From contig OX328104.1 of assembly GCA_946811185.2 (NCBI GenBank), positions 52,684,505-52,748,504 on the forward strand: DNA of 64,000 bases. The letters run 5' to 3'. Positions 30,567 to 44,166 of this stretch are shown in pieces; within the stretch, counting starts at the first letter, position 1; each line of letters starts with the position of its first letter. Source of the DNA: Hippopus hippopus. Taxonomy: Eukaryota; Mollusca; Bivalvia; Cardiida; Cardiidae. The notes under the pieces were generated by a model. The model was not told the origin of the DNA. It searched no databases and saw only the letters and a program-made list of their open reading frames with translations. A program made the translations under genes and the position numbers.

Positions 30567-30900
30567 GTTACCAATATAGCAGATAAAATTCAAAATGCAG
30601 ACATGTTTAGAAAGAGATAAAATATTTAAATGTCTAGCGAACTCTCAGAGGAAAAACAATAATAAGGAGTTAACGCCTCCATCAGTTTTTTGTCAGAAAT
30701 CGTCAAATTGCCTCAGAAATAATTGGTAGTTTGGGAATTTTAAGATAATATCATACAGACACTGAATATTTTAGAAGAATTTACATATTTTGTATCACAT
30801 TTTCTTATTTTGGATGTCTCAGAAAGATAGGGTGGCTATTGTACTTTGTTCATTTTACACTTAAAAAATCAAATGAACATCAGCTAGGTCCATGTTCTTT

Positions 30901-31022
30901 GTCTTATTCTCTAAGATTTTCAAAACTTGAAAGTAACAAAACTTCTGATTGGCTAAACCAAATTGTTTAGCCAATCAGAAGTTGTGTTACTTTCAAATTT
31001 AGAAAATGCTGGAGAATAAGAC
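30901..31022. repeat. 122-bp inverted repeat, unit 2
   Basis: Counterpart of 10887-11008 with one arm substitution; both CCAAT motifs are kept. Confidence 0.75.
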
Positions 31023-31188
31023 TGAGACCATTCTTAAGGATGGTTGGTGAATAAGGACCCAGGTTTTGTCCTAGAAGCTAAAGCAGATGTGCATATCATT
31101 AATGTTGTACTTTCCAAAGTAAATGTGAAATGAAAAGTACACAGTGAATATTGTGCATTCTTTGTTGTCATCTTTCCTTACCTACCAA

Positions 31189-31449
31189 GCTTGTAGCACA
31201 AGTCTGTAGCATACAAGACCTGAGACCGGGGAGGGGTCACTGGTTGAAATCTTAAGCTTGGACAATTTCTTTCGGAGGATTAATGATTGTCATTGCAACA
31301 GGATAAATTCCTCTCTCACCACTTTTGTGTTAGGGGATAGTAAAAGTAATTTCAGGAAAGCATGGATAGATGTACTGGCTGCAGCTACATGTATTTCACT
31401 GAAATAATGTTGAAAACAGTGTTAAAAACAATAGAAATAAACTTTCTTT
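31189..31449 (+). mobile_element. tRNA-derived SINE, unit 2
   Basis: Counterpart of 11175-11435, essentially unchanged. Confidence 0.6.
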
Positions 31450-31457
31450 AGATACTT

Positions 31458-31692
31458 TCAACTCTTTCCCACATGACAAAATTTTATACTTGTCCAAATT
31501 CAAAGCATTTGTAGATGACAAACATGGTACAAATTATTGGATTAATTCTTAAAAGGGTTGAAAACATTGTGGGAAAGGGAGAAAGTGCTGTTCCTAAAAC
31601 AAATTTCAATTTTTCAGTCACACTTATTTTGTCGTCTGCAAAATGCTTTCAATTTGAACATGTCTGAAATGTCGTGGTTTGGTTAAGCGTTA
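31458..31692. mobile_element. Chimeric family 1 MITE, unit 2
   Basis: Counterpart of 11444-11678; TTTCCCACATG here is closer to the family consensus than TTTCCCTCATG in unit 1. Confidence 0.7.
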
Positions 31693-31797
31693 TTAGACAA
31701 TACAAAATATGAATTTAAAACATCCTTAAGATGGACAATAAAAATTTGTCATGTCCCAGAATTTTAATTTTATGCCATATTTTTTTGTTTTTTCCAG

Positions 31798-31854
31798 GGG
31801 CCACGTCGAGGTAGGGATCTGTACGATGACGAAGAGGAGGAAGTGTCATTCTAA
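31798..31854 (+). CDS. Possible terminal coding exon, unit 2
   Basis: Same acceptor, reading frame and stop as 11784-11840, with no substitution in the 57 nt. One base differs shortly after the stop (CATGTCAC versus CATGTGAC). Confidence 0.5.
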   Translation, partial: GPRRGRDLYDDEEEEVSF

Positions 31855-31954
31855 AGACGTCATGTCACTTAGATCTGCACCCAACTATAACCAAGTGTAA
31901 ATAAGAAATTGACATCCGATATCTTTTACCTTAATTGGGAAAAGTGTGTCTTCA

Positions 31955-32380
31955 TTAACTCGTTTAGGGGATGACAAAAATTTAAAACTTACCCAAATTA
32001 AAAGCATTTGCCATTGACAGTTTAGCTCAACCCACGATTGCTGTCTTTGAAAATGTAGAAAGCAATATGGGAAAAGGAGAAAATGCTGGGTACCAGCATT
32101 TTCTCCTTTTACCACATTGTTTTCAAAACATATATTCCTGGGCATCGTAAAACATGTGATTGTTTGGTAAAGGGTTAACTCTTTACCAGACAGCCACATT
32201 TTAGGCTTGCACATATTGGAAATACGAATCAGTAGATGGCAAATATAATTTGGCTGAAACATTTGAACAGGTAGAAAACGTTATGCGAAAAGGAGAAAAT
32301 GTTGGTTACCAGCATCTTTTCTCCTTTCCCATAATGCTTTTAAAAACCTCAAAATGTGGGATTGTTGGATGAAGAGTTAA
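31955..32380 (+). mobile_element. Tandem pair of family 1 MITEs sharing one TTAA, unit 2
   Basis: Counterparts of 11941-12164 and 12161-12366; the shared TTAA is at 32175-32178. Confidence 0.82.
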
Positions 32381-32699
32381 ATCTTGTTAACTACCTTCTT
32401 AACACAAATAATTGTAACTTAGACTTTTACAGATAAATTATGATTTTATGAGACAGTTGTATGGTTTGAAATCATTCTTATTCACTATCTTTTTTTTACA
32501 GGTTTTACAAACATTTTTAACTACTGTCTGTGTCATCCATCTTTCACATTGTTCCTATTGTGTGTTCAAGAGTGTTTCCATTACTGTTTGTACTTTGACC
32601 CATTTTTATCCCTCATGTAGAACATAACAATTTCCTGCTTCAACGTTCTACTTTTATGCCTTCCTCTGGCACAGAACTGAACATAAGATGGACCTTAAG

Positions 32700-32859
32700 T
32701 TAATCCTTTACTATAAAATCCATGTTTTATCTGTCCTGATGAGAATTCTTTGGAAATTAATGTCAAAAAAAGAGAAAATGCAGGTAACCAGCGTTTTCTT
32801 CGTTTCCAAAAATGTTTTCAAAAGACTCCTTCCTCAGGGATGGTTTGGTAAAACATTAA
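32700..32859. mobile_element. Chimeric family 1 MITE with two right ends, unit 2
   Basis: Counterpart of 12686-12845. Confidence 0.72.
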
Positions 32860-33189
32860 ATTGGTTGTTCCTGATTGCAAACAACACAACCTAATGCTTG
32901 ATACAAATCATTTAAAATGAAAAGTATTCAAGTTTTCTTATATCAGAATGATTTGGTTTATACATTTCCTTTTGCTGAGGACATTTTCGTAATGCAGCAG
33001 ACCTTTCTTAAAAAACATTCTGGCAAAGCATGAAGTTGGAATTCATGATCAAATTCTCATTTAGCTTAAGTTTTTTGATATGTATTTATGAATCAAAGCT
33101 ATAATATGTTTTTAAATCCTGGTTTTAGATAGATGTGTACAAGGTCATGTGCTGCTCATTTGTTTCGAGGAATGATGTGTTTTCTTATT

Positions 33190-33347
33190 GCCCCCTCTGA
33201 GAAGAAGGCTTTTGAAAATATATTAGGAAAGGGAGAAAATGTTACTTCCCTTTCAGTGCCGAATTTCGTCATTTTAGTCATAATTAATTTGTGGCCATGC
33301 TTTCAATATGGAAGGCTCTTAAATTTTGTTGTGTTAGAAAGAATTAG
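33190..33347 (-). mobile_element. Degenerate family 1 MITE, unit 2
   Basis: Counterpart of 13176-13333. Confidence 0.55.
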
Positions 33348-33459
33348 CTCTATACCAGGTGACACTTTTTTTTATTTTTCCACTGGCACAATATTTCAAA
33401 CACCATCTTCGTCTGGTTTTTTTTTTTTTTTTTCTTCTTTTGAAAGAAGCGATTATTAG

Positions 33460-33688
33460 TTAATTCCTTACCAAACAATCATGAGATTTAACAACCTTGA
33501 GAGAGAAGGCTATTGAGAACATTGTGGGAAAAGGAGAAAATGCTGGCAACCAGCATTTTCTCCCTTCCCACAATTATTTTTACCCTTACAAAGACAAATT
33601 CCATTACTTTAGCAACATTTAATCTGTCAACAGTAAAATCCTTTGAAATTGGATAAATAAAAAGTTTTGTTAACTTGTAAAGAGTTAA
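33460..33688 (-). mobile_element. Family 1 MITE, unit 2
   Basis: Counterpart of 13443-13671, both TTAA ends intact. Confidence 0.85.
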
Positions 33689-35306
33689 GATTTAACGGAG
33701 ACATGGATTGAAAGCCTGTGGCCAGAGGTGTGGAAATGTGATGTGCTAAATTGTGCCTTTGTTGTTTTTTATATCTTTTTGTCGCTCACAGGTAACAACT
33801 ATATACTGGTCACATTGGTGGCTTAATATCATTGCTATTTTAGTGGACACAAAGTGTCATTTGTCAATGACATAGAAAACATTTGTAAAAATATTTTATT
33901 TCATTACGGTTGTTTATTTCACACATGTTGTTTTTATGCCTACCCTATTGTCAGTGGGTGGATACGATCTTATGTTACTACTGTCCATAATTATCATAAT
34001 TATTTTACCATGTCCATATTTGGACAGAATCTTGTAAATACAGAATTCTCATAGACTTACTTTTGCAATGATATCAGTTTAACTGTGCACAAAGATCATT
34101 TATGAGCAATTCTTCCATTTTTCACTTTTTTTTTTTTTTTTTTCATAAAAACCAGGTTTTGAATATGTGTCAAAAGGTGCTTGTAATTGAGATACAGTTT
34201 TATTTTAGCAATCTTTGTCGCCTAAAAGCTTTAGTTGTTTGAAATGTGAAATATTTCATTACACAATTCACCAGCTTGACACCATACTTGATGTATGAAG
34301 GCAAACTTTAATTTCATATAATCAGATTGAATAGGTATTTTTGGCTGAAAATTTTGGGAAAAGGGGTTGTCAACTATAGCATGCTTATTCATATGATGTA
34401 GCTGTTTTTATTTGCTGAATTTCTTTATATCTACTTATTTACCTGATTAAGTGTAAAATAAACTATTGTTTATTGGTACTATTATTACCTCCCATCAGTA
34501 ACAAGTTTTGGGTCAATATTTCTCCAGATAAGTTACTGTTAGTGTTCACTATCTCTTGTTTATCTAGCACACAACTTAAAATCTTGAACTCAGCAGTGCT
34601 GCACCAAGGATTTTTCAGAGAGGATACTTTTGTCCAATAAAATTCTAAAAACATGGGAATATTTTCAAAGCAAGTGTGACAAATGCACCAAAGACTTCTA
34701 TCTCTTATGGTATGAAGAGGATACAGTTTCATCAGTGTGTGCACTATAATGGGACTTTTTTTTTAATTTTTCAATAGGACATTTGGATGGGATAATGTCC
34801 CATAATCCATACCTTGTCTGTCCTCAGAAACTACAATGCAAATCAGCCATGCTCTGACAAAAGGGGATGCATTTCCATAATGCATTATACTGAGCAAGTC
34901 CAAGTGTTGACATTAGTCATAGCAACATAATTCATTACTCTTTCCTTACTGATCATTGATTTGACGATGAGTTTGTGGGAACGTAGCCAGTGGAAGAATA
35001 CTGTGCAAAGTACTGTAACAGCAATTGCGGGAAAGCAGGGACAGGTGCACTGGCTTCCAAAATATAAAAATTATGTTGAAAATGTATTCAATCAAACAAT
35101 AGTTTGACAATGTTCTATCATTAGACATTTTTCTTTCATAAAATGGGTCAGTGGTGTAAGGCTGTCAAGGTTCTCTTGTACTTTTACCTAGAGCTATTTA
35201 GTTTTTTCTCTTGTTTTTTCCTAACACAAACTCTTGTAGCCTTTTGTACATTCCACAGTTTATTTTTTATAGAGTTTTTGTCATAAATTTTTGCCATCAG
35301 GATTTT

Positions 35307-35510
35307 TAAAACCTTTACTGCACAATCTCAGGTTTTAACGACTATTGAAAGAGGCTTTTGAAAACACTGTGGAAAAAGAAAAAAAATGTGGGTAACCAAC
35401 ATTTTCTCCTTTTCCCACAATGTTTTCTACCCTTTCAAAACAGAAATCCCATCTTTTTAGCTATGTTCAATTTGACGAGTTTTAAAATTTTTTGGTGTGG
35501 CAAGTTGATG
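35307..35510 (-). mobile_element. Family 1 MITE, decayed, unit 2
   Basis: Counterpart of 15292-15495 with changes that break pairing at the core centre. Confidence 0.66.
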
Positions 35511-35629
35511 GAGAGGCTTGTGTATTTTAGTATTTATTCATTATTGAATTCTATCATTTGATAACGAGATAAAGCAGCATTCCAATTTAAAGTGCTGGCT
35601 TAGTCCGAACATCTCAAAAAACTGTAGAT

Positions 35630-35857
35630 TTAACCCTTTATCACACAACATTTTTACACTTGTCCATAGCCAAAGCATATGCTGATGCCAAATTCAGTGG
35701 AGCTAAAAGTTACGGAAGTTGTCATTGATAGAGTAGAAAACATTATGGGAAAAGGAGAAAATGCTGGTTACCAGCATTTTCTCTTTTTCCCATAATGTTT
35801 TCAAAAGTCTTCTTTCTCAAAGTCGTTAAAAGCCGACTTTGTTTGGTAAAGGGCTGA
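35630..35857 (+). mobile_element. Family 1 MITE, unit 2
   Basis: Counterpart of 15615-15842. Confidence 0.85.
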
Positions 35858-36163
35858 GATAAAAATCTCCTATCAGTATGATGGGAGTGCTGAAAATGCA
35901 TAATTCCATCACAAAAGACTATTTTGGTCATCTTTAGATTCTACTGGCGGATGTTGTAGCTTCAAGATTGGACAATGCATTTTGTGAAGTCTGATCTTGA
36001 TCTACACCAACCACAAGAGCCACTTCTGTTGTCCAAATTAGGACAGGATTAATTTATCATGGTGACTTGTATATTACAATATGTATACTCATATGTAAGG
36101 TTATTTTTGTAAAAGATTGAAATCTTTATATTGTATAGCACATAACCTACCATTTATTATAAT

Positions 36164-36597
36164 GTAAACTCTTTCATTGCTAATTGGGACTTACATAAGT
36201 TTTGTGGATGGTGAAGATCAAGATCAGACTGCACAAATTATGCAGTCTGATCTTGGCTGACCATTAAAGGAAACAAAACATTCGACCAAAATCATGTTCA
36301 GTTGTAGTAGAAATCTGTTCTAACCCTTTACCACAAAATTCTGAGTTTGAACGACCCTGAGGAAATTGAAAGCATTTTTGGATCCATGAGGAAAAGTGAT
36401 GGTAACCAGCCCAGCATTTTTTCCTTTTCCCACAATGTTTTCTACCCACTGTGTGACAAAGTCAGTGATTTGAGACACATTTAGTATCTGCAAATGCTCT
36501 CGATTTGGACAAGTCTGTATTTTTGTTGTTGTTGATGGTTAAGAGTAAAAGCCTTCGAAAATAGTTGAAAATTATTAGTTGGCAGCGAAAGGGTTGG
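36164..36597. mobile_element. Family 2 MITE with nested family 1 MITE, unit 2
   Basis: Counterpart of 16149-16581; the nested element is at 36320-36542. Confidence 0.7.
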
Positions 36598-36739
36598 TGC
36601 CAGGTTATATATATATAATGTATATTTTAATTCTATATCATAAATTTTAACAAGATTTTTTAGAGAAAATAAACCAATGAATGAAATGAAAATTAAAGTA
36701 TGATTAAAGATGGTGTTTGTAATTATTTATCTCATACTT

Positions 36740-36874
36740 TAGTGTTGGCTTAAAGTTAGTGTTGGCTTAAAGAGATCATGATTATTTATCTCGTACTTTT
36801 AGATAGTGTTGGCTTAAAGAGATCATGATTATTTATCTCGTACTTTTAGATAGTGTTGGCATAAAGTGATCATG
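36740..36874. repeat. 47-bp tandem repeat, unit 2
   Basis: Counterpart of 16724-16858, same structure. Confidence 0.8.
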
Positions 36875-37186
36875 ATATTTGTTGTATTTATGGCTTATGG
36901 CTCATTTCATCTTTTTGAAAATATTAACACAAACCAAAGTTGTGAATATACCGTCGTTGTCATTAACATCGCCAGCACTGTATCTGCTATGACCTATCCG
37001 ATAATTCACCTCTACCACCCCAGGTTGAATTTCGTCCAGGTGGATGTCAAATTACCAACTCAACTCTCAACTCAACTCATTACCGCCATTATACTTATTT
37101 ACGCCATAATTGCTGTTGGCACTATTTACTCCATTGCGCATTAACTGAGTCTTGATTTATCTTACTGTATCGCGGACAGGGGTCCT

Positions 37187-37259
37187 CCTGCCAGGCTCAG
37201 TGGTTAACTTGTAGGATTCAAAACCTAGTGATCCGGGGTTCGATCCCCACTGGAAGCCC
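37187..37259 (+). mobile_element. tRNA-like SINE head, unit 2
   Basis: Counterpart of 17171-17243 with one change (CAAAACC). Confidence 0.6.
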
Positions 37260-37576
37260 TGTTTTTTTTTTTTTGGGGGGGGGTGGGGTTTGTGTGTGTG
37301 TGTGTGTGTGTGTGGGAGTGTCCTTGTTCAAGACACTTAAGTTATAGCCTAGTACAGTGATGAAATCATGATGCACACATATAAATGAGCTGTTACCGTG
37401 AAAAAAAGGTCTATTTAGCTTTTCTGCCTTACACAGACATTTGTAGTAAAATACCAAAACAATTTACTAGACATATTTTGCTGTGCAACCGTACAGACAC
37501 TATGAGGTTATATTCAATAGAAAGGTGCAATTTCAAGTGTTTAATAACGGGATGGCCTTTTTGCAATCTGTGTCTA

Positions 37577-37777
37577 CTAACCCTTATCCTGCTGAATAAA
37601 AAAATAAAACTTTCAAGCCGATAAAAAAAAAAAATGTTGCTGTTTTAGAGGTATTTTTGATGATGTATATCTCCTTATCGGACAGTGTAGATCCACGATC
37701 AGACTGCACGTTATGTGATCTTGATCTACGCTGTCCACAAATGGTCGGCAAGTCGAGCTTAGCAGCCTAAGGGTTAA
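37577..37777. mobile_element. Family 2 MITE, unit 2
   Basis: Counterpart of 17570-17770. Confidence 0.72.
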
Positions 37778-38030
37778 TGAGCCACGCTCTGGCAAAAGGT
37801 GGCTTACTGCATCTCCTTAATTCATTGGACCAAGCAAGATTCTTATAATTAGGGATCCTTAAATTCTACTTTATCTAATATCCGACTGAATCATAAGGTA
37901 GACTGGTCCTTTGGCATGCCGAAAATTGGCCGATAGCATAATGATTCAGCCCAGGTCAGCCTGCGCAGGTTGACCCGGGTCGATACTTTTTGCAGATGTT
38001 TTAAGCCCCCTTTTCACAGAGCATGGCTCA
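37778..38030. mobile_element. TIR element TGAGCC...GGCTCA, unit 2
   Basis: Counterpart of 17771-18023. Confidence 0.72.
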
Positions 38031-38197
38031 TTTATATGAGACCAGATATGAAGTCACCGTATTGATTTATATACGTATCGCATTATTGTCTGCTATTTGG
38101 CATTTTTCAAGAACATAACTATTATATCTGATTTGGGCATTCGGGGTACCACTCATCATAACTCGGCCGATTCCGTATCTACATCTAACCTCGTCTG

Positions 38198-38271
38198 TAT
38201 AAAGGTGGTTTCCATTTTGAACTGCCAATCACGTGATCTTAAACATGGCGGCGCCTATGTTAATCGATTAG
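38198..38271 (+). promoter_or_regulatory. Promoter-like patch, unit 2
   Basis: Counterpart of 18191-18264, all motifs unchanged. Confidence 0.3.
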
Positions 38272-38733
38272 CAACGACATAAATAACCACGATGAAGTTA
38301 TTCATATCTATCTATTCTGTCAGTGAAACCTTCAATCGGAATTGATAAACCACGTTAAAAAGTGAATGTACAAACTGTTTGCCAAGGGAAATATATTTAG
38401 AAGAAGTTACATGGAAAATTTTGACTCAAGTCTTCTTATTTAGGAGGAGCCTTACAATTTTAAAAATGGTAAAACGCCGTATTTCCGACAAAGGTTTATA
38501 CTTTATCGGCGCATATCATGCTACGTGATACAGCCGATGGACTTGATCTCCAGATAACCCGAGGTATGCCGAATGTCTGGGTATAAGACCGGACTACTTT
38601 CCAAGATAGCAACTGATGCAACAAATTTCAATATGATGTATTACAAGTTTATCTAAAACAACGCTAACTGGTGCACTTCATCCAGCCATAGTTAGCTAGC
38701 ACATATTCTATGCACCAGTCATTTTATAAACAC

Positions 38734-39232
38734 AGCCCTTATAGGCCTGGAAATAGGGCAGGTGTGAGTCCAGCATTTTGGGGACATTACCTTGTTCTTG
38801 AAACCTGGCATATTGATATTTCTAATTCTACAAGATGTGATTTTTATAAACATTTTAAAAGTTTACTTCATGTGGAAAGATATCTAGAGTTTGATATGCT
38901 ACCTATTTATAATCGCGCTCTTGCTCGTTTCCGCAGCTCCAGCCATAAACTAAGCATTGAATATGGACGTCATTATAAAGTCAATAGAGAGGAACGAATT
39001 TGTATATTTTGCTTTTCTGAAAGAAACAACTATTGTGGAAGATGAATTTCATGCATTTTTTATATGTGAAAAATATGATGAGATCAGGACTGATTATTTA
39101 TTCTCTTGGTATAATGGCCGCCCAACAATTGAAAATTTATACTTACTTTTGTCTAGTGATAATTCTAATGTAATAAAACAGGTAGGGATCTATGTCAAAA
39201 AACTGTTAGATTTGGTAAATGCGAGGCATTAA
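38734..39232 (+). pseudogene. LINE ORF2 C-terminal remnant, frameshifted, unit 2
   Basis: Shares the same 2-nt loss as unit 1. One replacement (NSRP to NGRP region) agrees with unit 3. Confidence 0.78.
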
Positions 39233-39757
39233 CGTAGTTTGAAAAACGTTTGCATATGTATGCATGTATCATAGGCCGGAGGCCTTATCACTGAATAAAA
39301 TGTATTGTATTGTATTGTATTGTATTGAAGTCTGAGAAAAACCCTGCACAAATCCCGATTTTCCCTAAATCTATATTTAGAGAATGTATACAAAGATTTG
39401 CGGTAAACAATGGTATTTTTTTTTACATTATTTTTCCTGTTTGAAATTGTCATTTTTGAGAAATATGGAGCGAAAAACAGTTTTGACTGATTGATTGTAC
39501 TAGAGTTTAACACCGTTTTAACAGCTTATGTCATATCACGGCGGTCAATGCACCTAAGCAAGTGTTTCCTAGCTTTCTCACACAAGTACTGACACAACTT
39601 TCTTTCCAAGTCACTGACTGCTTTATTTTCCAACGCTAGGATACCCAGGTGATTGTCTGGATTTAAAATAGATACAAAGAGCGAGAAATTAGTTGACGTC
39701 TGCCAGTGAAATTAAATAGCTATATAACACTATGCTGTGATTTCTCGAGCTTTAATG

Positions 39758-40126
39758 TTAAGGTATTACCATCCTAACGCTTCTAGTACAACATGGAATA
39801 AAATTTCTTATTAGTTGATAAATAAGGATTTATACTGATGTAATATTTTTGCATATTTCTAACCGACTAGAAATTCCTCTGATGTCTATCTTGAAATTAT
39901 TTGTTGATTCTTTTGTTAGTTACCTGAAAAGGGACGTAATTATTTTCTCCCTTTGTAATGAGAATATAGTGGTTTTAGATTTATAAATGATAATTCTAAG
40001 AAGGAAAAAAAGGAAAAAGTGGCTCGGTTAAAGTAGTACAATAATACTCATTTTTAATGATAGCAATTTTTTAAGATAATATTATAGTGGAAATAGTTGT
40101 TTTCCATTAGGATGGTACTACCTTAA
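39758..40126. mobile_element. TIR element TTAAGGTA...TACCTTAA, unit 2
   Basis: Counterpart of 19741-20109 with both ends intact. Confidence 0.72.
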
Positions 40127-41613
40127 GAATGTTTAGAGACCTTATTGGTCTCACCTTTTTATGTCAACCGTCAAACTGAAGTCCTGTGACAACGAATGGC
40201 TCCTCTGTTTCAAGAAATGTAGGTCCTCATAGATTAATAACAGACGCATCTGTGTCATTTGACATGTGAAAATAACTTGCGAATTGAAAATCTGTGCAAG
40301 CCAATAACATTAAAAAAATAAGAACTTCAGAGTTACGGAACTAGCTCTAGAATTGAAATTGGCCTCGTTTCGCAGCTTTCACATGACTGAGTTCACAAAG
40401 TCGCCATCGCGGAAGAATTCGGGAAATACCCCCAAACCACTCGAAATACACGCTAAACCACTAACAACACCCCAAAACACTTTCCTTACACCTAAAACCG
40501 CATGCAAAACGCTTTTTATACACAATCTTATGGAAAATGGTTATAAAATGATAGAATCTAAATCTAAGAAAAATATGTTGTCAACCTTTGATTGAATTAA
40601 TTTTAAATGAAATGGTCCACTGCTAAACCTATTTCCCAGCAAGTTTCTACCGACACCTAAATACTTTCAGTACTTTGATTTGTTAGACTAGCGATCAAAT
40701 CATCGCTCTAGAGGCTACATTTTCAGCCTCCAAACTTATTCTAGAGAGAAATAGTTTGCTCTATTCTACTGAAATTCAGAATGTTTGTTTTGGCAATATG
40801 TGTAGAATTAAGATATACATTTCAGTTATGTCCCCAACATTTTACACTAGAAAAACATTTCATCAACCTAGAGTCCTAAATTTTGTCCACATTCTTTAGA
40901 GGCATAATTAAGCTGGGGAGAAACTGCAAATATTGATGAAACTTCGTCAGTTATTTTATACTGATTGTACCTTTTGATAATCATTTTTTAACTGAAGTCA
41001 AATGAAAAAACTTTGAACTTTTTAAAGCTGTGGTGCATAGATTTTAAATCTCACTACATCTCTGTTTTCATGTGAATTTTAATATTCATAGTTGTAGTTT
41101 AAGGATGACAACTCTGAACTTATGCTTGCATATAATACTATCTTATGGTAAGGTTATCTTGTATCTTGAATGCTTTTAATAGATTTTTCTTTTGAAATTT
41201 AAAAAGGGTGAAAATTTCTAACCCATTGCCACCAGGCAACTCTCAGGACCGTCAGTCCTTTGATTTTTTTCTATTGTAAACTATTTTTACGGATGTAAAA
41301 TTCTTATCTACTTCGCCGTCTGCATCGTAAAAGCGCTTGATAGAGCGCGTGCGACCTCGTGACGTCATCGAATAATATCGGCACCGTATATCTACACGTC
41401 CATGATCAAAATACAGCAGAAAAAATAAGGAAAAAGGACATGGTTGGAAAGAAAGTAGATCTATATAATTTTTTTTTCTGAAAACAATGAAAGTTCTATC
41501 ACTAGACATCATTTTCTGAACCTGTTTATCCATAAACTCTGCTTTTTCTTAACCTTCAACTTTTAACAGGTGCCGCGTAAGCTTTCCTGTAGGTACTTGT
41601 CACGTGACCATAC

Positions 41614-41841
41614 TTAACCCTTTACCAGATGACAAAATTTTAGCCTTGTCCAAATCAAAAGCATTTGCAGACAACAATTTCAAGGTGGTTCAAATGGTGC
41701 AATGTTTCTTTAACAGGGTAGAAAATATTGTAGGAAAGGAGAAAATGCTGGTTACCAGCATTTTCTCCTTTTCCCACTATGTTTTCAAAAGGCTTCTTTT
41801 CCAGGGGCGTTAAAAGTCGGCATTGTGCAGTAAAGGGTTAA
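41614..41841 (+). mobile_element. Family 1 MITE, complete, unit 2
   Basis: Counterpart of 21603-21830 at the same insertion point, TTAA at both ends. Confidence 0.92.
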
Positions 41842-43710
41842 AACACGTAATAACTTAAAAAATGTATACTGCTGGAAAAAGATATGTTTCTAGTACTTTA
41901 CGATTATTTCGTTAAAGAGTTTCATATACGACAACTTTTATTAGCCTTTCCAGAATCGTTTTTGAATTTGTAGATATGGAAGTTAGTTTTTAAATTTGAC
42001 CCTCAATCTGTTATGCTGGTTTAAAAGATTTTAATAAGTAAAGTACTTAGACTGTGAGCCAGCAGGGTGTTTCCTCCCTCCTCCCCCCAGGGGAAATTTT
42101 GGGGACAATTATTTTCATGCAACCCAATGTCTCCTGAGCACAATTCCAAAGTCTGCCATCTGGCGACTGGGGATTTTGCAAGTTAAAGAGGTCATAAACT
42201 GCAAATCTAACAGCACTTTATCAGTTGTTCAGCAATTATTATTATTTTTTTTTGTAATTTTAGTCCTTCTGTAAGTCCCAAATGATCTTAGGTATTGAAT
42301 AAAGCTTCTTTAAAAATATTTCTTTATAGTTATTACAAAGTCTAGGAGTCTTTACTGCAAATCAAAGCACTGAAAGCACTGAATTTCTAAGATTTAAGCT
42401 TCTAAAGATCATTATTAGGCCTATAAGAAACTACAGGGATATTTTTCAGATAAAACACATTTTCTTGATGAAAGATGCTTTGAATGCATCCTAGAAGCAA
42501 CCTTCATGGCATTTTCAGATTTATATTTCACCAATTTGCCAAATCCATAAATAAAACGGAAGTACTAATAACAAAAGTTCATTAAACATAGGCTACTTTT
42601 GAATGTTTTATAACAGTTGCTGAGAATTCAACTATCATCTGATTCATTTCTTATTTTGGACTGAAAACAATCTGAGATTTATTGGTATGCCTCTTTTATA
42701 GTCTTATTATATTCGTTATTGTAAATAGAAACTTTTTAGTGTAAATCAAAGCACTGAAGTTACCGATACATCATTTACCATTAATCTCTTGCATTTCTAA
42801 AAAAAAACGGACGATAATGTTTCAAAATACAATATATCTTGATCCTTTTTACTAAGTAGGTATTGCATATGTTAGTTACGAAAAGTATGACCTGCAGCCA
42901 TGTCTTCCTTTTTAACTAAATACGCAATACATATACATAATTATAACTGCCTGAAATCAGACATGTATATTATTATTATTCCAAGTTAATCTTGTGACAA
43001 ACTCCACTTTTTAGACACATCAGTTTAGTAATTCGATGATTTACTAGCCATGTATGTTACCAAGATGAGCTGAATTTCCCTTTTGAATTTGATATTTTTA
43101 AAAGGCACATGTACCTGCTGTACATGGCTTATTTGTTGGTCAGTATTCAGTTACAGAAGGCCACAGTGACAAAGAGAATGAAAGCCCATAATAATTATTT
43201 GCTCAGCAAAATCATCATCATCGTTCTCATGGATGTCAGCCATATGTGTGTAGCTACTTTGTTTTGTTATGGAAGGTAAGGCTGTTGTTTTTGCATTGTC
43301 ACCTATTTAGAAGTATGTCAGGTTAACTGTTTGGCGCCATGAAATTAAGAAGCATCATGTCATGATTATGAAACAAGGCTGAGTATAAATGATGCAAGTG
43401 AGAGTCTTTGGGTTTGATATATAAACTACTCAAGTCTAAAATATGCAAGAAAGAGCCCTGTCTTTTTTCCGTTCTTTTATCTATTTTTGTCCCTTTTATA
43501 TTAACTTTGAAATGAAGGTCATTCTGTTTGTTATAATGCATTGTTCATATTTTGATAATTATCATGTTCTTTGTTGTAAAGATCATGCAAATTGTTATCT
43601 TTCAAATGGCAATCCTTTTGTTGCTTAGATTATCTTGATCCAAAAGCATATGAATGAATGAATAAATGATTTTTTATGACGTATCGATATCGATGACGCA
43701 TTTTTATGAC

Positions 43711-43895
43711 GCTTTCTGATGACTTTTTTGCCTCCCACCTCTTGTGCACGTTAGAGAAGTAGTCAATGACTTGGAAAGAAAGTTATGTCAGTACTGGTGC
43801 GAGAAAGCCAGAAAACACATGCGTAAGTGTACTAACCGCCGTCATATGACCTCAGCTGTTTAAACGGCTTTAAACTCAAACACAAACAAACAATC
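43711..43895 (+). mobile_element. SINE body without tRNA head, unit 2
   Basis: Same deletion and same filler bases as unit 1. Confidence 0.75.
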
Positions 43896-44120
43896 AAAAA
43901 ATCATTTACGCATTTAGATTGTATTTTAGTGATTTATCGTCAATATAAATACAAAATTTGCTTTACTCAGTTCTTTGTTTGATGCTTTACACATTCAACA
44001 GAGACAAAATCTTCATCTATATTTCAGCTGGCTAGTTATTATTTATCATGTTTGATAGATATGCAACGACTTCTTAGTTGTTCTGTGGGCAAAAGGCCTA
44101 TGCATGGGTTTTGTGTTCTA

Positions 44121-44121
<1 letters not shown>

Positions 44122-44162
<41 letters not shown>
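44122..44162. repeat. CT microsatellite, unit 2
   Basis: Shorter allele of the same array. Confidence 0.95.
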
Positions 44163-44166
<4 letters not shown>
